From assembly GCA_032164295.1 (NCBI GenBank), contig JAJHTX010000003.1:3720001-3784000 (forward strand): a stretch of 64,000 nucleotides of DNA, given 5' to 3'. The notes beneath the pieces were generated by a model that saw nothing but the letters and a program-made list of their open reading frames with translations, was not told the origin of the DNA and did not search any database. The DNA comes from Inonotus obliquus (lineage: Eukaryota > Basidiomycota > Agaricomycetes > Hymenochaetales > Hymenochaetaceae). Numbering within the stretch: the stretch's first letter is position 1; every line of letters starts with the position of its first letter. The position numbers and the translations under genes were made by a program. This document shows, piece after piece, positions 11,240 to 22,160 of the stretch.

Positions 11240-12802
11240 ATGGCTTCCAACCCAAACCCGGTTTTCTACTTTAGCGATCTAGATTACGACTATCTATATT
11301 CAATTCGAATAAACTCCATGGTATCAGGTAAACAAGGACACGGTCTTCTTCATGAAACCACCTGGTAGACTGACGAAGCACCATAGTTGCTATATTTACT
11401 GCTTTCATTTGCAACTTTAGTCAGTATCTTCAACGTATTGCTGTTCGAACGATTGCTGAGATAAAGTCAAGTCGCTACAATCGAAGATGAGGTGAGTAGT
11501 AGGCGCAGTTCGAGCTTTACTCTTGGAGAAGGCTAACCCCGTTAGGTGGAGGTAGTATGGGTGAGTAGCCCGTATAATTCTTGCGATTGGACATGTGTTC
11601 CATAGATCATCATCAGATGCGCAAATGGAATATAGGCTCTGCAATGTACATCATAGTAAGCGCCAAGACGCTGTCACCAATAATAGCGACCACTAATCGG
11701 ACTTTGCCTTGCAAGACTAGATATCTTGCAGCTGTCTCCCTAGGGTACCTATTCTTGCGCTGTAGGATCTGTTACTGCACCCTCTGTAGGATCTGTTACT
11801 GCACCCTCTGACAATCACAGCAGCGTCAATTCCTTTCAAGTTTTCGCTCGCGTATTCAGTAATGACGGTCATGAATTGCTATGTCTCATAAGACCGCTTG
11901 TTCCTTCTACAGCACCGTACATCACTGGTCTGATTGTCCTATGTATATCCTGCGGTAAGCACATTATCTATTGACGGTGACTGAGGCTGATTACTCATTG
12001 TCTTTCCCCATCAGTCCTTGTCCAATTGCGAACAATTGCTCTATACGGGAATCCAAAACGGCTATTCATTGTATTCGGGTTCGTGGATATTCTGCTCATA
12101 GCTGCTTTTGTCACCATCAGAGTACTTCTTGAGTATATTTCTTTCAACAAAAAGATATCTCGTGCTAATTTATCGTTGATTTTACAGTCCCGTACCTCGG
12201 GGAGTCATTAAATCCATTTGTATGGGCACCATTGTCATGTCTGGAGCTAGTGACGCTCTCAATCACTCTTTGGAAAACATGGGCAAACTATCGCAGTACC
12301 TACGGGACCAAGATCAATATGCCTTTCTTGTTGAAAGTACTCATAAAGGATAATATTATGTACCTCACGGTGTACGTATGTGATAATATCTACTGTGCAT
12401 TCTAGCAATCTGACAGTAACACGGCAGCATTCTTATTTTATACATAAGTGGTGTGACACTGGTATTCGTAGGGGTAAGTGCTCGCCTTACTTCCTGGGCC
12501 CGGGCCGTTGACCTAGACCCATGAAGGCCGTAGAGGTCGAGAATAGTCATTTTGAGCTTTCAGTGGCTGCCTCGGGCTTGATAGCACCATGGCTTTATAT
12601 ACATCTGCGAAAAACTCACATGATGCCTCCTCCTGATCCAACAATGTCCACGATGCAGTTTGAGATGAGTTTGATAGGAAGGTATGTAATCGAAACAGCG
12701 ATACATTTCTGTGTTGCGAAAGATCTTACAAAGGCCATTACCTACAGTCAAAGCGACGATGTCATTTCGACGGAAAGACGGAACAGCTCAGAAGACGTCT
12801 GA
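11240..12802 (+). CDS. DUF6533-like multi-pass membrane protein
   Basis: Family of seven-helix proteins expanded in Agaricomycetes; molecular role unknown. Proposed exons: 11240-11327, 11387-11423, 11467-11491, 11546-11560, 11617-11655, 11716-11744, 11821-11954, 12015-12121, 12205-12371, 12428-12473 and 12557-12802 (310 residues). Support: the hallmark 'DEVE.VW...WN.G...Y..TRYL' is rebuilt across four micro-exons. Next come VQLRTIALYGNPKRL, hydrophobic helices (FIVFGFVDILLIAAFVTI; LSCLELVTLSITLWKTW) and ILILYISGVTLVFVG. An in-frame upstream ATG at 11213 would add 9 residues. The 12121/12205 junction is least certain: a more attractive intron (12133-12187) breaks the frame. A recent pseudogene is possible. 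Confidence 0.55.
11761..11808. repeat. 24-base tandem duplication inside an intron
   Basis: Two identical, adjacent copies of a 24-base unit starting TGTAGGATCTG (11761-11784 and 11785-11808). They lie inside the proposed 76-base intron 11745-11820 of the DUF6533-like gene, which is longer than its neighbours because of the duplication. Confidence 0.85.
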
Positions 12803-13146
12803 GGCTTCAACCTCACAGCCGCATACCAGTGGAAGGACAGTAGGGACATTTTGCTAGCGGACCAACCAGGGACATCACATGCTCCTATAATTTAGATATT
12901 AGATGATTGTGGCAGGAGGCTGGTACTTCTCTATCTTCGTTCATGTCTATCTGAGGATCGACTTCACTACAACAGTGCCGAAGACGTAAAAGACGTGTCA
13001 CGATCGTTCTTGCAAGAAAAGCAGCTTGATAGCCTGATGGAGAATTTTAACTTTGGAAGATTTTTGCAAGTTTAAACCGTCTAGTTGAGCACTGCGGTTC
13101 CATTCTATTTCGTAGAACGTAAGATAGAAAAGACAAGAGATACACA

Positions 13147-15032
13147 TCACTTTCGTCGATGCATCCGTTTCGTTGGTGTTGCCATCTCCACATCAGCACC
13201 CTTATCCACATTCGAAAGGTTAATATTTCTCACTGCAGGCAACGAGGAGAGTAGCATTTCGTCATCCTCGTCTCCATCCATGAGCATCACTTTTGGTAAC
13301 TTGAATGCATCGATGTAGCTCTCCTCAGCGTGCGCACCGTTCCCAAAACCATCTTGAAGTTTCTGCTGTCGAGCGCGCGTCACTCGTAAAGAATCTGAAG
13401 TGTCGCTTGGCAGTCGGGACAGTAGTGAAAGGAAGTCTTTAGTCTGACTATTGTTTCGGCGTGTACGTGATGCGACAGGAGTATCTTCAATATAAACGTC
13501 TCCTGGGTCGCTCGAACTCGTAGGGGGAGGACTCGGAACAGCGTAATGTCCATCTTTTCGTTGACACCAATTATACCAACCAGAGTGCTCTTCCGAGGCA
13601 GAACAATGCTGCTTCATGGGTGTCTCTTGGACCAACGTCATTCCCGAATCGCGCTTCGTCTTTGGTTTCTCAGTCTCGGGTTTCTGTTCTTCTTGCGTTG
13701 CTCTGTACTTCGTACGCGTCTTCGGTTTCTCCTTGAAAACTCGACTCATGCTAACCTCACGGCTGAGTGCGTGTCTCGGGCCGACGACGCTCGCACGTTG
13801 AGACGCCTCGTCTTGAGCGAGCGATACACTCAGAGAGCGACTCCTACTAAACTGCACTTGGGTACCAGAGACTGAAGGAGCTCGCGAGTAAGGCCGGCGC
13901 GGTATGGATGGCGCACGAGAGCCTGCGCGAGAAGCTTTGTCGTTAATCGGTTTATCAATATCTGATTGCTCCGAATCCGAAATCGGTGGTTCGGGGAAGA
14001 GCTTGGACCGAAAGAGCTCGCACTGCCCAGGTAGTTCCGATTTGAAGCTAACGAGAAATAGTGAGAAGCCGTGCACCATTCTAATCAAAGCAACGACTTA
14101 CAGAGGTTCAACGATACTCTCGTAAAATGATTGAGTCCAGTGCTTAGCTGCTCTTACTCCGAGTTGGTTTCGGCCAAAGTCATGGGACGATGGCATCGTT
14201 GCATCGAGTGTTGCGGTGAGCTGCCAAACGGCAAGCTTGTCCATATAGTTCTCAAGCCTCTCTTCGGTCGTCTCAGGAAGCGGCTCTTGTTTCCTTTTCC
14301 TTCTATTCCTCCCTTTCGGTCTTTCCATTGGAGAAGATGGTTCCGGACCCGGGAGACTGAGCTTCAACATGAGCAACAGAGCTTGAATCATGGCCCTTTG
14401 AAGGGGATGAGATGTAAACAGGAATAATAAAAAAAGCTGCCCCTCACTCTCTTCGCTCTAGCCGCTCTAGCCACGCTTTCTGCCATTTTTCCTCATCTAG
14501 TTTCCCTCCTTCTTCATTCCCGACCTTCTCTAGCTCCCAAGCGAACCACATCATCATTTCCTCTTGTTCTTCAGCGCCACCACCATTTGCAAGGATCCGG
14601 ACTAACTCGGTCCTGTACTTATCGGAAGCCGCGCGTGTCGACAGCAGTAATGGTTCAAGCAGCGAGTGTAGGTGATGTGGCTGGGATGAGCTAGACGTGT
14701 CGGTATGACTGATCCTACGCAGGGATAAGATGAAATGCGAAAGCGGATTTAAGGACTGAATGCAACCGGGCGTTAAATCAGCGAGAAACGCAGAATGCAC
14801 ACAACTCGCCTCAGGGAGCCACAAAGTTTCCAGATACCTTCTGATCACAAGCTCCTGAGTTGATACGTCCTGGTGCAAACTATACGTTGTCAGTACCGGC
14901 CCTCAGCGATAACTGTGATGATTCACACAATGGATAGTCGCGATGAAGTTGGCCTTCTGCGGCTTCGGTCCAAGGGATAGGACATGCTTCCTCCAGAGAG
15001 TAGGGAAGGGGTGTGATAAGCGTTGCCGACAT
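13147..15032 (-). CDS. SLD3: Sld3-like DNA replication initiation regulator
   Basis: Sld3 is a CDK target that brings Cdc45 and Dpb11 to origins to activate the MCM helicase. Exons, in transcript order: 15032-14929, 14879-14448, 14395-14102 and 14047-13147 (576 residues). The central conserved region reads LENYMDKLAVWQL, then a VEPLFKSELPGQCELFRSKL block assembled across the last intron, characteristic of the Sld3 domain. The N-terminal part (IRRYLETLWLPE) also fits fungal Sld3. The C-terminal ~300 residues are Ser/Arg-rich and low complexity, with many SP/TP-type sites suited to CDK control. It is convergent with the upstream DUF6533-like gene. Identification rests on remembered family patterns. 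Confidence 0.7.
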
Positions 15033-15533
15033 AGGACCAGTAGATAGGCAACGTTGGGCTCCGGACGGTCAAACGCAGGCGATTCGGAAATGCTTCAACC
15101 GCGTTTTGGTACACATATATATATACAGGAACGGTCACGTGTAACAATGATATCATTACATAAGATTGCCGATCATCCTCCCAATGTGACACTGACAGTG
15201 ACAGAGGTTTACGTGACTCCGAACGTGACGATCCGTATCCCCCAGCTCCATGGTTATAATATACGTCCAGCCCATTTGACGAAGGATACATTAGTTTATT
15301 ACATACCATACGTCGCTGTCTACAGACTCATGAGGGAAGAGAGAAGTAATAGCTGATACAGTTCTGGTACATTGCGTGAGTGGAGTACCAAGTTGAGAGG
15401 AGGAAAAGCATGGGAAGCGTGTCAGTAGTCTACTTGAAAGAGCAGAATCAAAGGATAAAGGCAGCAACAGGTCAGCATGATTGGTATACTCTCGGTAAGA
15501 AGAAAAAATGAGAGAGCAAAGAGGAAAGGATGT
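15033..15533. other. Intergenic between Sld3-like and BTB genes
   Basis: About 500 bases: upstream region of the Sld3-like gene and 3' flank of the BTB gene. It holds a TATATATATA stretch near 15116-15125. The open frame 15054-15356 shows no family resemblance and is not called. Confidence 0.4.
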
Positions 15534-16987
15534 TCATTGTTCGAGCCTGAACCACGCAGGAATCGACCTCCACAAACGTTCACGTTCCCTCGAAGCCCAC
15601 ACTTCAAACGCCCTCGCACACGCACGGCACGTCGCACTCTCCGCCAGATCCTCATCTATACTCCCAAATCCGGTCGCATGATGACCTGTACTAGGTCCGC
15701 CAAAGTCATATCTCCCGCTTCTATTTAATTCTGATGAGCCATCGACAGAAGAGCCTTTGATCATTCCGAGCTCCTCAGCAACGTACAGTGGATCTGATGA
15801 TCCACGTTCGCGATCAAAAATATAATGCTGGGTCGCGAGATCCACGAGTTCGCAAACATCTCGCCAACACGTCGCGGGGGATGCACATCTCCCAATACCA
15901 CTGGCACTATCCGAGCGCCTATGCTGTGTCCTTGCCGCAAACCTCCTCGCTGGCGTGTGCCCGACCCCAACTCCTAGCTGCATGTGAGTAGGATTAGAAC
16001 GCGCATCAGTCGCTAGCGAGCGGATGAGCGCCGTAATGGCGTTCTGTGCGGCTTCCTTTCCGAGTGCGAGACGCTGAGTGTCTGCAAGGGAAAGCTCTGC
16101 GAGTGAGGACAGAATTGGGTGCTGCAGGAGTTCGTCTGATGAGGAAGAGTTGCGTTGACATTGTTGGAAGATGTCTGAGAGAGGGTATCGCGAAAGGTCA
16201 TAGAACGCTGAATAAAGTAGGCTCGGTGCGTTCACTTCTCTTGCGAGGTTGATAACATCCTGATGTAAATCATGAGATCAAGCTCAAGGCTCTCATTGTT
16301 GGGTACATACCACAGGATTCGGATAAAATCTCTCATCCTCAGAACCGCCACCTGCGCCGTTCGCCTCCTCACGAGTATCCCATCCCTTCAGTGTTGATGG
16401 CCACGCTGTGCTCAGATGTGCGAGTGCGCGTGTTCGAAGGTTATCGATCACATACTTGCTTGCAAGACGGAGAATTCCAGAGACGACGCGAAAGTCAGTG
16501 GCAGAATTGTCGCCGAATTTTCTGAATGTGATGAGGTAGCGAGAGTGAGTGGGCATACAGTATAGAAGAGGGTGATGGGAACGTACGGGCCATCGTAAAG
16601 CGCATACAATAGGCTTTCCACGTCGTCTGGAGAGTCATGCAGGTAAACGATGGGGCATCCGTCCAACACAGCTTCGTCATTCTCAATGACTTGATCATCA
16701 AGCATCATTGAACCCTCGAATGAAATCGTGCATTCTTCTTCGCTCTCACAAGGCGTCCTCACAGTCTTGGTTTCTTTGCTCGACGACTTCGGCTGTGGCA
16801 ACGAGAACATATCCCGAAATACCTGAGAGTGTCGAGACAGGAAGGACTTGTGAACGCGAAACAAGACGTCCTGAGCGAGTAAGATGACCGATCCGTCTAA
16901 GAACCAGAATTCATGATGTCGAGACAGCTTCCTGAGAGGTGGCTTAACATCTGAAGAGGAACACGGTGGCCGAGATGCGTTAACCAT
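15534..16987 (-). CDS. BTB/POZ domain protein
   Basis: Agaricomycete BTB proteins are thought to be protein-interaction or ubiquitin-ligase adaptors; the partner is unknown. Exons in transcript order: 16987-16587, 16521-16311 and 16259-15534 (445 residues). The BTB fold starts near residue 24 with EFWFLDGSVILLAQDVLFRVHKS and SRHSQVFRDMF. It continues through IVYLHDSPDDVESLLYALYD to the helical segment GILRLASKYVIDNLRTRALAHL. An acidic loop interrupts the domain, as in many fungal members. The C-terminal ~180 residues hold several Cys (CRACARAF) but no zinc motif I can name. Confidence 0.88.
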
Positions 16988-17607
16988 TGCGCATCAACGA
17001 GGAGGAAAGTGAGAGGAGAGGAAGTCGAGGCGCAGGACGACGAACCTGCTGTTGTTGAAGATGGAGTGATAGCTTGATTTTGATGGTGAGCGTCATGGAT
17101 TAGTCAGCAGAGAACAGATTTTATCGCCAGTGTTTGAATGTCTGAGGATATAGGTTACTCATTAAGACTGTATGCGTGGTCTGCATGAAAGCGTTCGTCG
17201 TCGTCGGAAAGCACAGACAAACGATGTTGGGTGGTGAGTTGTTCTTGGTAACGTCGAGACGTCCGTCTCGGCAGGGTCGCTTACCTAACCCTTAGTGAAC
17301 CTTCAGCCATAGATGGTATCACTCGTTGTACCCAGGCCACAATATGCCGCCGCCACATCAATGCTGGATGTAGCAAAAAACTTATAATGTTGTCATGCCA
17401 CTGAACTTGGTCTCAGCAACTAATAAAGCACAAAAAGCAAGTTCAGATCGGGAAGGCCAATGTTGTGGCCGCCTCTGGAAGCCTTGCACGAGGCATCCAG
17501 CCACAAAGCATTCTTTCTATTAAAGACCTACGAGCGTATTCGAAGATCTTAGCTTTCTACTGCAAAGGCCCTCCTCCTCTCCGACTTCCCTTAATTCAGA
17601 ACTCATC
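16988..17607. other. Divergent intergenic region
   Basis: About 620 bases between the BTB gene start (minus strand) and the small gene at 17608 (plus strand). It presumably holds both promoters. No coding signal recognised. Confidence 0.4.
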
Positions 17608-18083
17608 ATGCCCACAGTATTTGGTCTGCGTTTACGAGATATCGTTGCGACACCTGCACATCTTAAACTTGATGCGGATCCGATTAAATTGCCCAAAACA
17701 TCCACTCGCTCATCTCATTCGACAGGTGGTAAAGCTCAGAGCGTCAGAAGCGAAGGTAGACTCAAGCGGATGGTGAAGCTGGTGAAGCCGAGGAGCAGCA
17801 CGTCGTGAGTTCTTTTGGATCACTTTATTTGGTTTGTGGTTGATGTGGTTAATGAAACAGAGACATGGATATGGCAGAAGAACGAAGACGGATAGTCGAA
17901 CAGCGCATTCAAGATCTTTCTGTGCTCCTGGAGGCCAGCGACACCAACACCAATATAGCCGTCCAGTCGGAACAAAATACCAATGACGACCACCGCCCTC
18001 AACGATATAGAAGGCGCAAAGCACTGAGCAATCTCGGTTTCGGGAGGCCAACCACAACTTCAGTTGCGAGAGTAGATCACTAA
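17608..18083 (+). CDS. Small hypothetical protein, unrecognised
   Basis: Two exons, 17608-17804 and 17861-18083, joined by a 56-base intron (GTGAGT..AACAG), give 139 residues. The N-terminal half is basic and Ser-rich (KPRSSTS-like). The second exon begins with a probable amphipathic helix (EERRRIVEQRIQDLSVLLEA) and ends in an Arg-rich stretch (RPQRYRRRKAL). I do not recognise a family. The in-frame splice and an ATG without competing upstream ATGs favour a real gene. Composition suggests a nuclear or nucleic-acid-associated protein, which is only inference. Confidence 0.5.
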
Positions 18084-19136
18084 ACGATTTACTCACAAAT
18101 GCAGATGGACGTCATAGCCCACGTTGGAAAACGAAAGCAACGGAAAGAAAGGATCCAAAGGATGCACCTTACGAATTTGAAAAGAGTTTCTTCTACTTGT
18201 TCCCCTTTGAAATCAACTGTAACTTTCTTTTGATTGACTTGGACACTCTTGCTTCGTAATACAGATGACTTTCTAGGTTCAAACTCGAACGATAACAAGT
18301 TCCCCGTCATTGTGTAAGCAAGTAACGCAGATAGGTGTGAACTAAGTTTCAATTTTTGATAGAAATAACCAACATAACTCACAAAAGATCCAAGAGATTG
18401 AAGCACCGAAACCACGAATTGGAAATGGAAGACAACAAATGTGGGTGCGTATCCTAAGGAAGGGGACACCACCCACAATGGAGTACCATACTGGATATAC
18501 TAATGTACCCGGCAATCATTCCGAAGTGCGCATTTTCTAGCGACAACGGCCAAGAGCCTGACGACTCTGAACGCGCATATCCAAGAGAGGAAGAGGCACG
18601 TCTGGACGTGTTTAATCTTGGCTACACATTGACCTCCACGAGCTATTATTACCCAGCACGAGAGGCTTCGATAGAGCCGTTTGGCTTCATACCAAATTAT
18701 CGATGATGATGAGTGTATGAGATAGAAGTCAAGAAGCGGACGGAGGGAATGATCATTCGAGTTTTAGCTGCTCGCCGTATAGTGAAGAACACTAGCTCTC
18801 GTGTACACGTGTGGTAGAGATACCGTCGATGCAAGAAGGGAGTAGGCTGCGAAAGGTTATATCACTGCACGACAGGCGAAGGCTGCAGTTTCCCGTCCCT
18901 TTCGTCTTTCGCTAAGCGCAGACCTTGAGCACGTCAATAGGCAGAGACACCAATTGCCTATCTGAAAAAACAATCTAGAGTTCTTCTCCAAACATTTCTC
19001 GCCGCTTCTGGACTGGTTGGAGATATCAAAGCCCACTTTTGATAATATGGTTGTACACATGATAGTACAGCGGGTAATCGGAAATCAGAAACCTGAAATA
19101 CCTCAGTGAGATGGACATAACGATGGTTGGTGAGGT
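18084..19136. other. Intergenic, no supported gene
   Basis: About 1 kb between the small gene and the 3' end of the DUF1764 gene. Open frames at 18089-18478 (minus) and 18503-18706 (plus) lack recognisable features. Confidence 0.4.
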
Positions 19137-19821
19137 TTACGTACAACAGTTACAGTCGAACGGGCATTGCGGCGTATCTGAATGACGATAAAACACAATG
19201 AGTAGAAAGAGAAACTTGAGGTTGTGGACCTACCTCCCCCGGCATTGTTTATCCCTAACTCGTCTTCTTTATAAACTAGGAAACCTTCATCCGTCCTCTT
19301 GCCTTCAGATACACAATCCTAAGTCAAATCGAAATGCACGCGAGTAATTTGGAATGAAACGTACGAGGGCCGGTACCCCGAGAATCTTTGAATCGCTCCA
19401 GCTTGTCAACATCTTTTTCCTCTTTACTCGATGCCTTGCTTTTCTTCTTTCCGGATTTCTCTTTCGTTTGAATTGAGGACAGTGTAATAGAAGAGGATGA
19501 GGATTGCGCTACGGAGGGATCTTGGACTGTCTCGACGACGCGGGTTCGTTTTGTCTTTGCCTTTTTCCCTGATGTGTCACCATCGCCTTCATCGTCGTCC
19601 CCGTCCGGATTTCTTTTCTTTCCAGCAAATTCTGCCGTCGTTTTGTCCTTCTGGTCGGATCCACCCTCAAGTCGCTTTCGCTTCTTCGACTTTTTCTTCT
19701 TGGACGACAAAGTTGACGATGGTATAGGGAGGACTTCGATTGCCTTTCCCTTACCCTTTGCGCTCGCTGTAGGCTTTGGGACCTTTCCTGAGAAGATGTC
19801 GTCGATTTCTGAGGCTGCCAT
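19137..19821 (-). CDS. DUF1764 family protein
   Basis: Conserved eukaryotic protein of unknown function. Exons in transcript order: 19821-19365, 19302-19234 and 19177-19137 (188 residues). The start ATG at 19821 gives MAASEIDDIF, the family's N-terminal signature. A long Lys/Ser-rich middle with nuclear-localisation-like KKKKSKKRKR follows. The C-terminal signature is assembled over three exons: DSRGTGPRKRTDEGFLVYKE, ELGIN, then DTPQCPFDCNCC at the very end. Both junctions restore this conserved core exactly, so the model is firm. It shares a 199-base upstream region with the PX gene on the other strand. Confidence 0.9.
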
Positions 19822-20020
19822 AAGATGGACGTGAGTACATGAAAAAGGTGAACAAAATGCTGATTTCTTTTCTGCTATCGTTTCCTGATTTGGATGTGCG
19901 GTCATCATGATCGGTTTCCTCGCCGTTCTTCTTGGCCTTGTAGTCTGCTTTTTGTCATGAACGTCCGTGATAACAGCGGCGAGCTCCTCTCCTAGTCGTT
20001 CGTAAACTCTTGTATAAGAA
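19822..20020. promoter_or_regulatory. Shared divergent promoter, DUF1764 / PX gene
   Basis: Only 199 bases separate two start codons facing away from each other (19821 minus, 20021 plus), so both genes must draw on this segment. A TATAAGAAATG sits directly before the PX gene start. Confidence 0.6.
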
Positions 20021-20934
20021 ATGCCGAGTACTCTACAATGCCCACCGTCGGGCTCAGAGACGGCTTCTTCCTCCGCCACACGCCGCTATCGGGACTCATC
20101 CCACACACCACCAAGAACTAGCTCCAGTTCAGGCTGCGGACGAAATATGGAAACGAATACCCAATCACCAGCGGAAGGAAGCATAACTGAATACCCTTTT
20201 TCGCATTCCACGAGCCTCATCGAGGTCCTTAGGGAAGATGAGGACCATATAGACCTTGAAGCGGAGGAAGCTGCGTATCGTGCTTTTGATCTCGTACGTC
20301 CCATTTTCTTGACTCCTGTTGAAAACTCATATTCTTACTGTATCTGAACTTTTGCTCCAGGATGAATCAGACTCTTCAGCCCTAGGTCTCTCTTCGCGCA
20401 ATTCTCGTCCTAAACTTTTGGGCAGTGGACCAGGATCTCGACCTCGCCCACCATCTTCTATCTTCTCACACGATATCTGGCTGGGCGAAAATGGCGATGC
20501 AGAAAAAGACTCGTCCTTTGCTCGAGGCGTCCGTATCGTCGGTTGGACGAGCGTGGGTGATAAACGTGGTGGTGCATACGTCGGTGTGTCCTTTCGTTTC
20601 ATAAACTCTATCATTCTGGATACTGAATCAACCAACCCGCTACCTAGTATACGATTGTGCCATCCTCACACATGCATTAACCACGATTCACATTCACAAG
20701 AGATATAGTGCCTTTCTCGCGCTTCACACGGTCCTGCTCTCTCCATCCTCGGGCCTACCCCGATCCGCTCGGAGGCATGTCCCACAGCTCCCACCACGAA
20801 CTGCCCTCGCGCGGTTCCGACCAGGATTTCTAGAGTCAAGGAGGAAAGCGTTACAAACTTGGCTCAGCACCGTCCTTCTACACCCTGAAATTGGTGGCTG
20901 TCCGGCTGTAAGGGAGTGGGTTATGGCTACTTGA
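20021..20934 (+). CDS. PX-domain protein, Ypt35-like
   Basis: PX domains bind phosphoinositides; yeast Ypt35 is an endosomal PX protein that recruits the lipid-transfer protein Vps13. Exons 20021-20293, 20361-20583 and 20648-20934 give 260 residues. The N-terminal half is Ser/Pro-rich, with an acidic LREDEDHIDLEAEE stretch. The PX domain occupies about residues 145-258: RIVGWTSVGDKRGGAYVVYDCAI, then HIHKRYSAFLALHTVLL, then VPQLPPRT and FRPGFLESRRKALQTWLSTV. It ends at LLHPEIGGCPAVREWVM. The lipid-contacting RYSAF arginine and the PPK/PPR-like loop are present. The gene is convergent with RPB7. Confidence 0.9.
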
Positions 20935-21346
20935 AAGGCGATATGCTGCATTTTTGGTTACAACACCCCGCTGTTTTCATGAGGACACCATGGTTGGCTG
21001 TTGTTATATTTATATTTTTTCTTATTATGTCCCTCACAGCTGTCGACATATAACCGCCTTGTCCTTGTTTCTCCTATAGTTCGCCGTGTAAATTATGCGA
21101 TACACTTGTCATCATGTTTTCTATAATGGACACAACTTGCTAATTACTAATGCAATGCGTCTTCGCCGTTCAAGCTCTGACTCGATAGAGATCTCGTGCG
21201 ACCAAAAGCTTATGGGGCAGCATTCAATCTACGAAGTGAGGATATAGATACACATGACATGGGAGAAGGTGCGAAAAGCACGGGTGACGACCGAAGAAAG
21301 TCAAGCCACGAAATGAAAGGATTGGAAAACAAGGGCGACCACTCAA
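20935..21346. other. Convergent intergenic region
   Basis: About 410 bases between the 3' ends of the PX gene and RPB7. AT-rich (for example TTATATTTATATTTTTTC near 21004), so probably 3' UTRs and polyadenylation signals. No gene. Confidence 0.4.
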
Positions 21347-22160
21347 TCAATCGATAACTCCAAGATGGTCCTCTTTGATCGTTCCAATTGCAAACTGGAT
21401 CGGTCACATATTACGGTTAGCGCCTGAGAATTTCGCGCAAGATGTATGTTCACGTACAATTTCTGTCGCGTCAACTCGCGTACCGACGATTTTTAATCGA
21501 ACTTTTGTGTTCTTTTCGATGATCTAGTAATTGGAAAGATCAGATTGATTAGAACGATGCGAGAGGTACGAGATGGAGACTGACCTGTTCGTCAGAAGCA
21601 AAAGACGGTGGGTTTGAGTTTGGATCGAATTTCATGTCCGGATGAATGAGCTATGAGGACTGTGAGTATTTGTAACTCAAGACAAGATCAAGTACAGAAT
21701 GAACGTACCTGATGCGATACGAAGACCATTAACGGTCCAACTTCCGCAAAGAAACCCATCTACGAAATAGCCACATCAGTACTCTCAATCCCAATTGGAA
21801 CATCGATATTCCTAATGCATACCTTATTCACATTGGCAACAACACCATCCACCACCTCTCCCTTGAACGGCTTAAATACAATCGCTCGATACCTCGTCAC
21901 GAACTCTGCCTGTCCACTGCCCGACAACACCATACCCTTCCCGATATCCAATACACTAACGACGGCGATGATATATCCAAATTGGCCTGAACACGTTCCT
22001 TCTACATCCGCGTAAAGTTTTGTTTCGAGGAATTGGGACATTCGCGGACCGAAGTATGAGGGATGGAGGAGTATGGTGTGAGTTAGCTCTTTCTGATGAG
22101 AAAGAAATATTAGTACTTTAGTCTCTACCAGATGGAGGTAATACATACAATGAAGAACAT
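21347..22160 (-). CDS. RPB7: RNA polymerase II subunit Rpb7
   Basis: Rpb7 pairs with Rpb4 to form the stalk of RNA polymerase II, which binds emerging RNA. Exons in transcript order: 22160-22149, 22092-21823, 21759-21709, 21650-21585, 21523-21458 and 21394-21347, giving 170 residues (yeast: 171). Exon 1 codes only four residues (MFFI). Conserved blocks are KELTHTILLHPSYFGPRM, LYADVEGTCSGQFGYIIAVV, FKPFKGEVVDGVVANVNK, then MGFFAEVGPLMVFVSHQLI of the S1/OB domain. The C-terminus is FAIGTIKEDHLGVID. Every junction restores the family sequence. Confidence 0.96.

Noticed and set aside
12133..12187. A typical intron (GTATAT..TTTACAG) in the DUF6533-like gene
   Set aside because: It leaves the strongly conserved downstream frame (FVWAPLSCLE) out of phase by one base. 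An AT-AG or U12-type alternative was considered, but the sequence does not fit the U12 donor consensus.
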